Shown here: positions 34,053-44,036 of the stretch, in pieces | How positions within the stretch are numbered: position 1 is the first letter of the stretch | Layout: every line of letters begins with the position of its first letter | NCBI GenBank assembly: GCA_024345305.1 | Contig: BRON01000009.1 | Span: 1,116,001-1,180,000, forward strand | Origin: Mrakia gelida | Taxonomy: Eukaryota; Basidiomycota; Tremellomycetes; Cystofilobasidiales; Mrakiaceae | DNA length: 64,000 nucleotides | Direction: 5' to 3' | Made by a program: the position numbers and the translations under genes | The notes under the pieces: generated by a model | The model's input: the letters and a program-made list of their open reading frames with translations, nothing else | Database searches by the model: none | What the model was told of the DNA's origin: nothing

Positions 34053-36301
34053 ATGGGAAAGTCCGACAAGTCCACCAAGGTCGCTAAGGTCGTCGAGGCC
34101 GTTGCCGCTCCCGCTAAGAAGGAGAAGAAGTCCAAGAAGGTTGAGGCCGCTGCTCCGGCTCCCGTTGAGGCTAAGAAGGAGAAGAAGTCCAAGAAGACCA
34201 AGAAGGCTGTTAGTTTCCTCTCGCTTGCGTCCTCTGTCGCCCGAAGCTTTGCTTCTCGTCGTTTCCCGTGGGCTCATCGTTTCCCTTTGGCTTGAACCTG
34301 AACCCTTGAGCAGAAGACCCCCACTCCTGAGCCCAGCTCTAGCGAGGAGGAATCCTCCGAGGACGAGAGCTCCTCTGAGGAGGACACCCCCGTCGTCGCC
34401 GCCGTCAAGGCCGTCGCTGCTCCCGTCGTCGCTGCCGCTAAGGCCATCGTGAGTACAAGCAAAAACGAAGAGCGAGGGAGAGCGGCTTCCTTCCCTCCCT
34501 CCCGAGCTCACCTCTTCTTCTTCCTCTTCTTTCTCTTCCTTCCAGGTCGCTCCCGCTGCCGAGTCCTCTTCTGAGGAGGAGTCCAGCTCCGACGAGGAGG
34601 AGGCTAAGCCTGCTGCTAAGGTCGCTGCTGCCGCTGTACGTATCAAAACCTACCTTTCCGTCCTCCTGCGTCGAAATCCTTCCGCTGACGTCCCTCCTCT
34701 TTCCACCCCTGCTTCTCACTCTACAGGAGTCCAGCTCTGACGAGTCTTCCTCTGACGACGAGGAGGAGGCCAAGCCCGCTGCTGCTAAGGCTGCCGCTGC
34801 TGTGAGTTGAGCTTTGGTCGAAGGATGGACGGTGGAACTCGCGCGTCGCCTGGGCTGAAACTTTTGCGGCGAGCTGACCCTTCTTTCCTTCCTCCCTCCT
34901 TCCTTCCCTCAATTCTCTTTTCGCATCTCTACAGGAGTCTTCCAGCGACGACTCGTCTTCCGACGATTCTTCCGATGAGGAGGAGACCAAGGACGTCGAG
35001 ATGAAGGTTGAGGCTCCCGTCTCCAGTTAGTTCTCTTTCCGTCCCTTCCCCTCCTTTTGAGCTCATTTTCTTTCGCCTCGCTTCCTTCGAGACCAAGACC
35101 TTTACTTACCTATACTCTTCTCTTCCTCCCCTTCCCTCTCACAGCCAAGCGAAAGGCCTCCGAGGAGCCCGTCGCCGACTACACCAAGAAGCCCAAGGTC
35201 GACCAGGCCGCTGCCTTCACCGGAGAGGGAAACCCTCCCACCACCACCCTCTGGGTTGGAAACCTCTCGTGGAACGTCGACCAGGACTGGCTCAAGTCCG
35301 AGTTCGCCGACTGTGGAGAGGTCACCTCTACTCGAATCCAGATGGACCGAGAGACCGGACGATCGTGAGTCTTCGTTTTCCCTTTGAGCTAGCTCGTTTG
35401 CCTTCTCGCCTCGCTCGACGTCGTCGCTGACTCTTCGTCTCCCTTTACTCTTCTCTCTCTCTCAGGCGAGGAATCGGATACGTTGAGTTCGCCGACCAGG
35501 AGTCTGCCGACAAGGGATACAACGCTTCCAAGACCATCGATGGACGAGAGGCCAGGATCGATTACGCTACCGTCCGACCTCCTCGAGAGCAGAAGAAGGA
35601 GTACCAGTCCGACCGACCTCCTAACCCCCCCGCCACCACCCTCTGGGTCGGTAACCTCTCCTTTGACATCGCTGAGGACGGTCTTTGGGAGATCTTCGGA
35701 GAGCACGGAGCTGTCTCTTCCGTTCGACTTCCTACCGACAGGGAGACCGGAGCTCCTAAGGGATTCGCCTACGTCGAGTTCGCCGACCAGGAGGGAGCTA
35801 CCAAGGCTCTTGGAGCTATGAACGGACAGGACGTCGCTGGACGAAACTGCCGAATCGTGAGTCTTGTCATTTCGCTCTTCGACGCGTCTCTCCTTCGTCG
35901 AGAACTTCGAGGCTGACCCTCCTTCTCCTCTTCCTTCCCTTCAGGACTACGCTCCTCCCAGGGACAACGACTCCGGAGGAGGACGAGGTGGACGAGGAGG
36001 AGGACGAGGTGGTGACCGAGGAGGTCGAGGTGGAGGACGAGGAGGAGGACGAGGTGGATTCTCCGACCGAGGTGGAGGACGAGGAGGATTCTCTGACCGA
36101 GGTGGAGGACGAGGTGGACGAGGAGGAGCTCCCCGAGGGTTAGTCTGACTTTTTTTCGCTCTCGTTCTGCTCGAAATCGCGTCTCGTTCGTCGTTTTTGT
36201 CGCGAAACTGACCCGTTTTCGTCCCTTTCTTCTCAATCCATAGTGGAGCCCGAACCGGTGGAATCGTCCCCGGAGCCGGTACCAAGATCTCCTTCGATTA
36301 G
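34053..36301 (+). CDS. NSR1: Nucleolin-like protein Nsr1/gar2
   Basis: ATG 34053, stop 36299-36301. The Lys-rich N-terminus (KKEKKSKKVEAAAPAPVEAK) is followed by four acidic Ser/Glu blocks (e.g. SSSEEESSEDESSSEED), each on its own exon. Two RRM domains follow: RRM1 with TTLWVGNLSWNVDQDWL (RNP2) and RGIGYVEFADQES (RNP1), and RRM2 with TTLWVGNLSFDIAEDGLW and KGFAYVEFADQEG. The end is an RGG/GAR domain of GRGGRGGGRGG repeats with two FSDRGGG units, and the last exon GARTGGIVPGAGTKISFD. This is the classic nucleolin layout: nucleolar, pre-rRNA binding, small-subunit rRNA processing. The acidic blocks look like casein-kinase-2 targets, as in orthologues. Codon use is more uniform than in neighbours, fitting high expression. 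Confidence 0.95.
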
Positions 36302-36836
36302 GTTTATTGAGTTCCAACTCGATTATCTCCTTTTCGCTGCTATCTTGCTCTATTTCTCGGTGCCTCGTCTCGTTCCCGTTTTTATTCCCTCTCCCTCTCA
36401 CTCCGCCCTCGATAGCTTGCTACCTCTAGCTTTCTTTCACCCCACCTCCCTCCTCCCAAAAGGACGTCTTCTCGTCCATCATCAATCCTTCTCTATGCTT
36501 TTTCTCTCTTCCCTACGCACTCGTCGTGGTCACGCCTTTCCCTTGGTCTCAGTCGCTTTGCTTTTTTGGAGGTCTTCGGTTCTCATCTACTCTAGTCCCT
36601 CTTTGTACAACGTTATGCTATTAGAAGCTCTCTTTTCATTTTGACTCTCCGTCTCTTGAGAATCTGAACGAGAAGGAAGGCCTCGTCAGAACGAAGAGGT
36701 CAAGAGAAAGTTGATCTTCGCTTTGTCAGGACTCGTCGCTCGGTCGGCGACTTCAATCATCCGTTCGTTTTCATCGATCCTTTCCCCAACACCCAACAGC
36801 CAACTCTTCACCATTTTTTCTTCCAAAGTCCTCAGA
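36302..36836. other. NSR1 3' UTR and spacer
   Basis: 535 bp of T- and C-rich sequence after the NSR1 stop, probably a long 3' UTR, then the promoter of the thioredoxin-fold gene. No coding signal stands out. Confidence 0.45.
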
Positions 36837-38059
36837 ATGGCCACCGCTGTAGCTCCTCGAACGATCAAACTCGACATCACCTCCGATGGTCAGTCTCTAT
36901 CGACCTCTTTCGCTCGCTCGCCTTCCCTCCCTCCGACCGAGGGCGCTCCTTCGTCCTCCTCCCTCCCCATCGAAGCTGACCTTACCCCTCCTTCGTTCTC
37001 TCGTTCTTATAGCCATCTGCCCCTTCTGCTTCATTGGACTCCGTAAAATCCAAGCCGCCATCGCCATCTCCAAAGCCCACAACCCTTCGCTCAACTTCGC
37101 TCTCGAGTTCCATCCTTACCTCCTCGATCCTACCCTCTCCACAACCCCAACCAACAAGCGAGAACGCTACATAGAGAAGTTCGGAGGACCTGAGAAGGTG
37201 GCCGATATGGAGAAGGCGATGATCGCCAGAGGAAAGGAGGTTGGGATTGACTTGTGAGCTCTCATCGTACTCGAAGGACGAAGGAGGGAGGAGGAGGTGA
37301 GCTCAGCGCTGACTGATGCACTTCGTTCTTCGATCTTCGTAGCTCCTACGGAGGAAACCTTTCGCAGACGCACAACGCTCATCGGCTGTTGACTCTCGCG
37401 TACCAGAAGGGTGGAGAGAAGATGCAGCTGGACCTGATTGAACTTCTGTTCAAGGTCAGTCCTTGCCTCGCTTTCAGCCTACCTCCACTCTCGTTTGGTT
37501 CGTCTCGCTCTCTTCCCTCGACGTCAACGCTGACTCGTCTGCGGTCTTCACGTGTCGTAGGGCTACTTCGAGAACGAGAAGGATGTAGGAGATTTCGACT
37601 TCCTCTCGGAATCCGCTGTTGGAGCTGGCGTGTTTGAGTCTGCGAAGGAGGTGAGTTCGAGCTTTCCATTCGCGTCGTGTTCAGATTCCCCTCCCCTTCC
37701 CGACCTTCCCTCTTTCTCCCTCGCTCTCGCTTCGAGGAAACTACTAATCAACGACCCCTTTCTCTCTTCGTAGGTCAAAGCCTTCCTCGACACCAAACTC
37801 CTCATCCCCGAGATCAGCAAAGCCTACGCTCGAGCTCAGGCTCTCGGGATCCAGGGAGTTCCCTTCACCGTCGTGGACGGCAAGTACGGGGTTTCGGGAG
37901 CTCAGGAGAGTGAGACTTTTGCTGGCGTACGTACCATCACCTCTCGTATCTCGTATCTCGTTCAGGAGAGACGAGACGAGCACGTCGCTGACCTCTCCCC
38001 CCCTCCTTTCGTTCGCGCAGATCTTCGACAAAATCGCCAAGGGAGAATCGCCCGCCTAA
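36837..38059 (+). CDS. DsbA/FrnE-family thioredoxin-fold oxidoreductase
   Basis: ATG 36837, stop 38057-38059, six exons. MATAVAPRTIKLDITSDA leads directly into ICPFCFIGLRKIQAAI: the C-P-F-C active site after the first strand, as in DsbA-like FrnE proteins. Then NFALEFHPYLLDPTL, FGGPEKVADMEKAMIARG, LSQTHNAHRLLTLAYQKGG, the helical insert LIELLFKGYFENEKDVGDF, and the conserved cis-Pro loop GIQGVPFTVVDGKYGVSGAQ. Ends IFDKIAKGESPA. Length about 235 residues is usual. Predicted cytosolic (no signal peptide); family members are thiol-disulfide oxidoreductases or isomerases of small molecules. The physiological substrate is unknown. Confidence 0.9.
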
Positions 38060-38444
38060 GCTATACCTCTCTCTGGTCCTTTACATCTTCGCTTCCTCGA
38101 GCGTCTTCTGTCCTTTCTCTCTCTCTCCGTCGACGCGTCGCCCATTTTACTTTTGCCTTCTGCTCATCTCATCTCGTTGCTTTTTGCCCGCATACATCGC
38201 TTTCTCTTCAGCCCTTTCAGCTCGCTACTATATACGCTTCTTGGAACTCAGTTTTAGCCATGTCTCAGGGACGTGAAAGTCCTCCCTCTCGAGAGCGATC
38301 AGGCACCCTCTCGACGTGCCATTTCGACCTCCTCCCCCCTCCCTCCCTTTCACCACTCAACGTCCAGCATCCCTCTTGGCCTCTTTCCAGCTAACCTCTT
38401 AGCTCACTAGCCCTCCCTTCTCTCTCTTCCTCTCGGATCTCAGC
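38060..38444. other. Intergenic region with CT-rich leader
   Basis: 385 bp. A GACGCGTC palindrome lies at 38132. CTACTATATACGC (38225-38237) may be a core promoter element, and a pyrimidine-rich leader begins near 38320. Confidence 0.4.
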
Positions 38445-39674
38445 ATGTACGTCCCCTCTCCCTCCCTCCCTCTCTCGCTCTCTCTCTCTCGAGCTCACCT
38501 CCTCCCTTGCTCCCTCCCTTCCCTCCCCTCCCCTCCCTCCTTCCTCCTAGGCCCAAATCAACCACCACCACCACCGCTCAAAAACGAAAGTACTATGCCG
38601 TCGCTGTAGGTCGTCGAACAGGAGTTTTCAACAGCTGGTGAGTTTTCCCATCTCCCTACCAACGCAAACCAAACCGAGGAAGGAGACGAACGACGCTCAC
38701 CTCTCCTTGGTTCGGTTCAAAGGGACGAAACCGAGAGGAGTGTTTCGGGCTTCCCAGGAGCGAAATACAAGTCCTTCAAGACCTATGGGGAGGCTTTGAA
38801 GTTCGCTACCGCCACGCACCAGGGGTTGAATGGGTCGAATTTGTGAGGCGGGTCCAAGGGGAGGGAGGAGGGGAGACTTGAGCTCGAGCTCACCTCGTTC
38901 TTCGTTTTGGGTTGGGTTTCGAAAGGGGAGGAGGAAGCTCGCGAATCCACTCAGGAGGGAAGTTCTATGCGGTAGGAGTGGGAAGGAACGTTGGTGTCTA
39001 TCAGAGTTGGTGAGTTGTTCGCGAAACCAGGATCCGGGGGAGGGAGGGAGCGAAGACGTCGAGAGGAGCTGACGGCTTTGTCCGTTGTTGAGTTGCGTAG
39101 GGACGAATGCAAAGCTGAAGTCCGAGACTTCGAGGGAGCCAAGTACAAGGGGTCCTGGAGCAGGAGGGAAGCTGAGGAGTGGGTTGTGGAGAAGATGGAG
39201 GAGCACGAGAAGAGGAGGGGAGGGAGTAGGACGTGAGTTTCGTCGACGAGCTCGAGTGGGAGGAGGGGAAGAGAGAGAGAGCTGACCCTCTGGTCATTCG
39301 TTTCGATTCGGGTAGAAGGATCCCCACCGCTCCTGTCAGGAGGAAGACGTCGTCTGGATCGTCCTCGTCGCTCGGTCAGCAGAGAGTTGAGGGGAGTGCA
39401 GCGTGAGTCTCGACGTCGTCGCGTCGTTGGAGCTCGTTTCGTTTCGACTCGACTGACGAGCTTTGTGTTGCGAGTGAGCAGAAGCTCCTTCAACCTCCCC
39501 CACCAAGACAGAGATCGACCGCGAATGATATCCTGCTCAAGAGCATGAAGGATCTGAGCTTGTTTGGGACGATGAGGAGGGATGATGGATACGTGAGTTC
39601 GAATCCACCAGCTCTTGTTTTGCTTTTCTCGTTCGCGAGCTGATCGACTCTCTTTCTCTTTCTCGCAGGCTTGA
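38445..39674 (+). CDS. Protein with two RNase H1 N-terminal (viroplasmin-type) domains; start codon split by an intron
   Basis: The start codon is assembled as AT (38445-38446) plus G (38551) across an intron with GTACGT donor and CCTAG acceptor. The frame then reads PKSTTTTTAQKRKYYAVAVG. Domain 1: KYYAVAVGRRTGVFNSW, DET, GFPGAKYKSFKTYGEALKF. Domain 2: KFYAVGVGRNVGVYQSW, DEC, FEGAKYKGSWSRREAEEW. These are the fold that in RNase H1 binds RNA-DNA hybrid or dsRNA. No catalytic RNase H domain follows; instead a Ser-rich linker leads to ANDILLKSMKDLSLFGTM and a stop at 39672-39674. Both domain 1 and domain 2 are interrupted by an intron inside the same Trp codon, so they probably arose by internal duplication. 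Role unknown; nucleic-acid binding is likely. Three junctions need AAG or GAG acceptors. Confidence 0.75.
38447..38550 (+). other. Intron splitting the start codon (AT|G)
   Basis: GTACGT donor directly after AT and CCTCCTAG acceptor directly before GCCCAAATC. Reading straight through the ATG at 38445 instead gives MYVPS and no link to the conserved domain, so the split start is the better reading. Confidence 0.65.
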
Positions 39675-40088
39675 ACCTCACCCCGTTTCCTCGCCTATGC
39701 ACCTTATTCTCCCCTTCATAGCCACGAACTCTCTAATGACCTTTCCTCGCCCACGAACGCCTCTAGAGAGTTCTCACGCGACGTGGCGACATCCGACCCC
39801 TTCTTCTTCTTCCTTCCGTTCCTCATCTCCTCCTTTAGGAACCGAGAGATCTCGAGATCGACACTTTTGATCGCATCACCTCCATCTCCCCAACTCTTCT
39901 CTGGCAGATATTCTCTCAGAGCAAAAGTTACTAGCCTGACGAAGCTGCGGTCATCCCTCGACTGCCAGCGAGGCTCGAGGTCACTTTCCCTCCTTCCTTC
40001 CTCCAACTCCCTCCTTCCCTCTCTCCAGCTCTCCCAACCACCCTTCACTCTCTTTCGCCTACCCTTCTCCTACCTTAAACTCGAACCT
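39675..40088. other. Intergenic region
   Basis: 414 bp between same-strand genes. Pyrimidine-rich stretches at 39795-39830 and 39990-40070 precede the next ATG. The frame is open upstream of 40089, but no earlier ATG has comparable context. Confidence 0.4.
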
Positions 40089-43000
40089 ATGGGAGGGAAG
40101 TCAGCCTCCTCCTCTACAGCCCGTCATCGTCGCAACCCTTCTCCCTCGCCCTCGTCCTCCCCTCCCTCAGACTCCTCCCCTGCCTCGACCTCCTCAGCTT
40201 CAACCTCCTCCACGTCTATGCAAACCTCCCTCCGCCCTCGAACGCTCGAATCTCCCTCGGACCTCCTGGAACGTGGCTCTCACCCCTCGGAGCAGGAGAA
40301 CATGGAACTGCTGTCCAAAGACGAGCGCGAACAGAATGGAAACGGAACTGGAGCTGGGAACGGACATCAGAAACGAAAGAGTTTCTCGAGAACGATGAGT
40401 AGGAACCCGAGAGTGGAAGTGGGCAAGGTCCTAGGGGGAGGGTTGGGGAAGAAGGATAGGAAGAACTTTGCGCTGTTGATTCTGCTTTGTGAGTACAACA
40501 AAGAGAGGAGGGAGGAGGGGAGGGGAGGGCTGAATTGGGATTGGGAGCGAGGGAGGGAAGGGAGGGAGGTGAGCTCGAGCCCTTGAAGAGGTCGTGGGCT
40601 GGCGGAAGGAAGGTTTTCTAGCACGTGTTTTGGGGCGAGAATTACGAGTGACAGACCTAGAGAGCTAGAGTCTAGCTTTCTTGAGCTCGAGAGAGATGGA
40701 CGAGCTCATTCGAGGATGACAAACACGAACGAGGAAAGACGTCGAGCTGACCATCGTCCCTTCCTTCCCTCTTTCCCTCCCCCTCCCCTCGTCTCCTACC
40801 CCCTCCCACCATCGCCCTCAGACCTCCTCCAAGGCCTCCCCATCGGCCTCACCTTCGGAACCCTTCCCTTCCTGCTCAAATCCAAACTCTCCTACTCGCA
40901 ACTCGCCCTCTTCTCCCTCTCCACCTACCCTTACTCCCTCAAGCTCCTCTGGTCACCCATCGTAGACGCCTGCTTCTCAGCCAAGATCGGTCGTCGCAAG
41001 TCCTGGATCATCCCTGTTCAGGCTCTGATAGGCTGTGCGATGTGGTGGTTGGGAGGAAGGATCGATGGGTGGTTGGCTGAGGTGAGTCGAGTCGGGCGAG
41101 GGCTGAACGGGAACGAGCGAGAGAAGTGAGGAAGAGAGAGAGAGAGCTGATATGTTTTGGGTCTGTCGGGTTTGCAGGAAGTCCCCTCGGTCTCTTTCCT
41201 CACGCTCATATTCGTGACGTTGATCTTCTTTGCTGCGACGCAAGATATCGCGGTGGACGGGTGGGCGTTGACGTTGCTGTCGCAGGAGAATCTCTCGTAC
41301 GCTTCGACGGCTCAGACGATTGGGCTCAACAGTGGTTATTTCCTTTCGTTCACGGTCAGTTCATCCCTCTGCCTACCCTCCGACCCTCTCCTCGAACTGA
41401 CGGATCCTCGTTGACAGGTCTTCCTCGCGTTCAACTCCGTCGAGTTTGGGTGAGTTTCAGCTTTCGCTCGTCTTCGTCCCTTCGCGAGCTCACCTATCCC
41501 TTGGTCCTTCAGAAACAAATACTTCCGTTCGACACCCCTGGAGACACCCCTCATCACCCTCGGAGGCTACCTGCACTTCTGGAGCGTGATCTACATCCTC
41601 GTTACGGCTTGGTTGCTCAAGTACCAAAAAGAGGTTCGTCGTCGCGTCCTCCTTCCTTCTCTCTCGCGCGAGCTGACCTTCTTCGCTTCGTTCACAGGAT
41701 CCCGTCTCGGAAGACGATCCAGACATGGACATCAAGAAGGTCTACTCGGTCATGTGGAGCATCGTCAAGCTGAAACGTTCGTCCTTTCCCTTTCGACGCG
41801 TCTCGAACCAAATGAACGAGAAATCTGACTCGTCCCGTCGTTCCTAACAGACATCCAATCCTTCATCATCGTCCACCTCCTCGCTAAAATCGGCTTCATG
41901 GCCAACGACTCGGTCACCTCGCTCAAACTCCTCGAGAAGGGTCTGCTCAAGGAAGACATGGCCGTCGCTGTTCTCATCGACTTCCCCTTCCAGATCCTCG
42001 GCGGCTGGTACGTCCCGCACACTCTTCAGTCTTCCTTCTTTCTCTTCCTTCTCTCCGCTAACCCTTCGCTCTCGTTTGCTCGAACAGGATCGCCGCCTCC
42101 TGGTCTCAAGGCGCTCGACCTCTCAACCCCTGGCTCTCAGCTTTCTCCCTTCGACTCGTCTTCGGTCTCCTCTCCATGGCGCTCGTTTACTACTTCCCTA
42201 CCACGACACCTATCTCCTCAGGCTTCTTCTCTCTGGTGATCGCGTTCACGGTGCTGGGGTCGTTCGTTAGGTGAGTCGATGGTCGGTTTGGTTCGGCGCG
42301 TCTCGCTTTCGATTTGATTCGTTCCTCGCTGACTCTCGTTTCTCGGTTCGCACTCGCAGCACCGTTCAATTCGTTGGAATCTCAGCTTTTCACACCCAGA
42401 TCGCAGATCCTTTGATCGGTGGAACGTACATGACTGTTCGTTCACTTTCCTCTTCTACGTCCCTCTCGCCTGACCCCCTCTCTACCTTTCTCTCGCTGAT
42501 TGCTCCCCTTATTATCACGTGTCTTCAGCTCCTCAACACAGTCTCCAACCTTGGAGGGACCTGGCCGAAACCTCTCGTTCTTCAGGGTTCGTCTCCCTTC
42601 CCTTTCCCTCTCGACTCGACTCGTCTCGTTGCGTTTCGTCTTCGCGTCGCTCACGCTCTCTCTCCCTTCTTCCCTCGCTTGGTTCGAACCTTCGTCAGGA
42701 GTCGACTACCTCTCCAAATCAACCTGTCGGATCAAGCAGGACATCTCTGGCGAGGTTGTTGTGAAGGGTGAGCGTCTTTTCTCGTCGCGTCTTCCCTTCC
42801 CTCCCTCCTCCCAAAAGCTGACTCCTCTTCCCCTCCTCCCCGCCCACCCATCCCACCCCTCTACCAGCCGCCGAATGCATCTCCGAACACGGGAAACACC
42901 TCTGTTCCTCCCTCGGCGGAACCTGCGTCATGGATCGAGACGGATACTACTCTGTCTCGCTCATCTGCGTGGGGATCGGAGCTCTGTTGCTCGTGACGTA

Positions 43001-43176
43001 TATTATACCGACGGCGAGGAGGTTGCAAGGTGCGTTTTCGTTTCGTTTCCAACACAGGGAGGGGGTTGGAGGGGAAGATAGAGAGACGCGTCGACTCGAG
43101 CTCACTTTCTTTTGTTTTTGTGTTGGTCGCGATAGCTTTGCCTCCATCTGCTTGGAAGGTGACTATACCGAACTAG
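40089..43176 (+). CDS. Acetyl-CoA transporter, AT-1/SLC33A1 family
   Basis: ATG 40089 (MGGKSASSSTARHRRN), stop 43174-43176, about twelve exons. A disordered Ser/Pro-rich N-terminus of about 130 residues leads to KDRKNFALLILL and then the AT-1 signature: DLLQGLPIGLTFGTLPFLL, YPYSLKLLWSPIVDACFS, IGRRKSWIIPVQ. Next VTLIFFAATQDIAVDGWALT, LNSGYFLSFTVFLAFNS, YFRSTPLETPLITLGGYLHF, LIDFPFQILGGW, FVGISAFHTQIADPLIGGTY, LLNTVSNLGGTWPKP, and a Cys-rich luminal loop (CISEHGKHLCSSLGGTC) before the last membrane span. Family role: import of acetyl-CoA into the ER lumen or secretory pathway for protein and glycan acetylation. Length and motif order fit full-length members. Confidence 0.92.
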
Positions 43177-44036
43177 TTGTCGTCGCTGGTCTCGGTTGGG
43201 ATAGGTTCGATCTAGATTTGCTGTGCTTGTGCGATGGAGAGGATTGTGATGGACTTGCTTTTGCTTCACGCTCCTCTCGCTCGTCGACGAAAGAGACCTC
43301 GCTGTCTTGTCGCTCGCCAGAGTCACCGAAAGAAAGGTAGGAAAAGTACAGCTCGGTTCCATAAAGTAAAGAGAAGCGAGACAGAGAGGAGGCGTGAAAA
43401 AGACGAAAGTGGAAGAACGAGCTCGACGCGTCGACGAACGAACCAACGAAGGAAGTACACAAAGTGGGCGAGAACGAGTGGCGAAGAATGAAGTGAGGTA
43501 AGTTACAAGTCCGTGATAAGATAGAAGGGAAAGGAAAGGCATAGAGTTAAGGACAAGTACATAAGTTATGCCAGACGAGGCTTGACGAGGCTTTGTTTTG
43601 GGTCGAGGGGAGGAGAGGAGAGGAGGTGGCCCGAATTGGTTGGCTAGGGGTAAAATGGAGGCGGAGGTCGAAGGTGCTTTTGGGGTGTCGTCTGAGGAAG
43701 AGGAAGAAAGGGAAAGGGGGAGGAGGGTCAGGACGAGAAGTCGAGGGACTCAGACGAATCGAAGCGAAAAGAGAGAGGGTGACGACGCACTAGGGATTCC
43801 GTTGATGGTGATGTCACAGAGTGAAGCGTGAGGATGATATGCATGGGTGTAATTTCGATTCGGGGTAGGTTGTGTTGTGGGCTGAGGGAAGAGAGGAAAG
43901 CGAGGCGAGTCAGTTCCGCGGAGTTGTCCTCGTCGCGTCGCGTTCCAGCTACTCATCATCCTCTCCTGCGACGACTCCACCCCTCGAATGTCCACCATGA
44001 GTAGTAAAGAGACAGAGCTTACCGTCGAACGCTCTC
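43177..44036. other. Convergent intergenic region
   Basis: 860 bp between two facing stop codons. It contains GACGCGTC at 43085 (last intron of the upstream gene) and 43425, and purine-rich stretches at 43600-43760. Frames here are G/A- or C/T-biased without family matches; most likely long 3' UTRs. Confidence 0.4.

Noticed and set aside
33969..34646. 225-residue open frame antisense to NSR1
   Set aside because: It mirrors the repetitive Ser/Glu/Lys coding sequence of NSR1, crosses NSR1 introns, and has no domain of its own.
38445..39674. Viral origin for the viroplasmin-type gene
   Set aside because: The domain is the cellular RNase H1 N-terminal fold; the gene has host-type introns, and no other viral gene or repeat is nearby.
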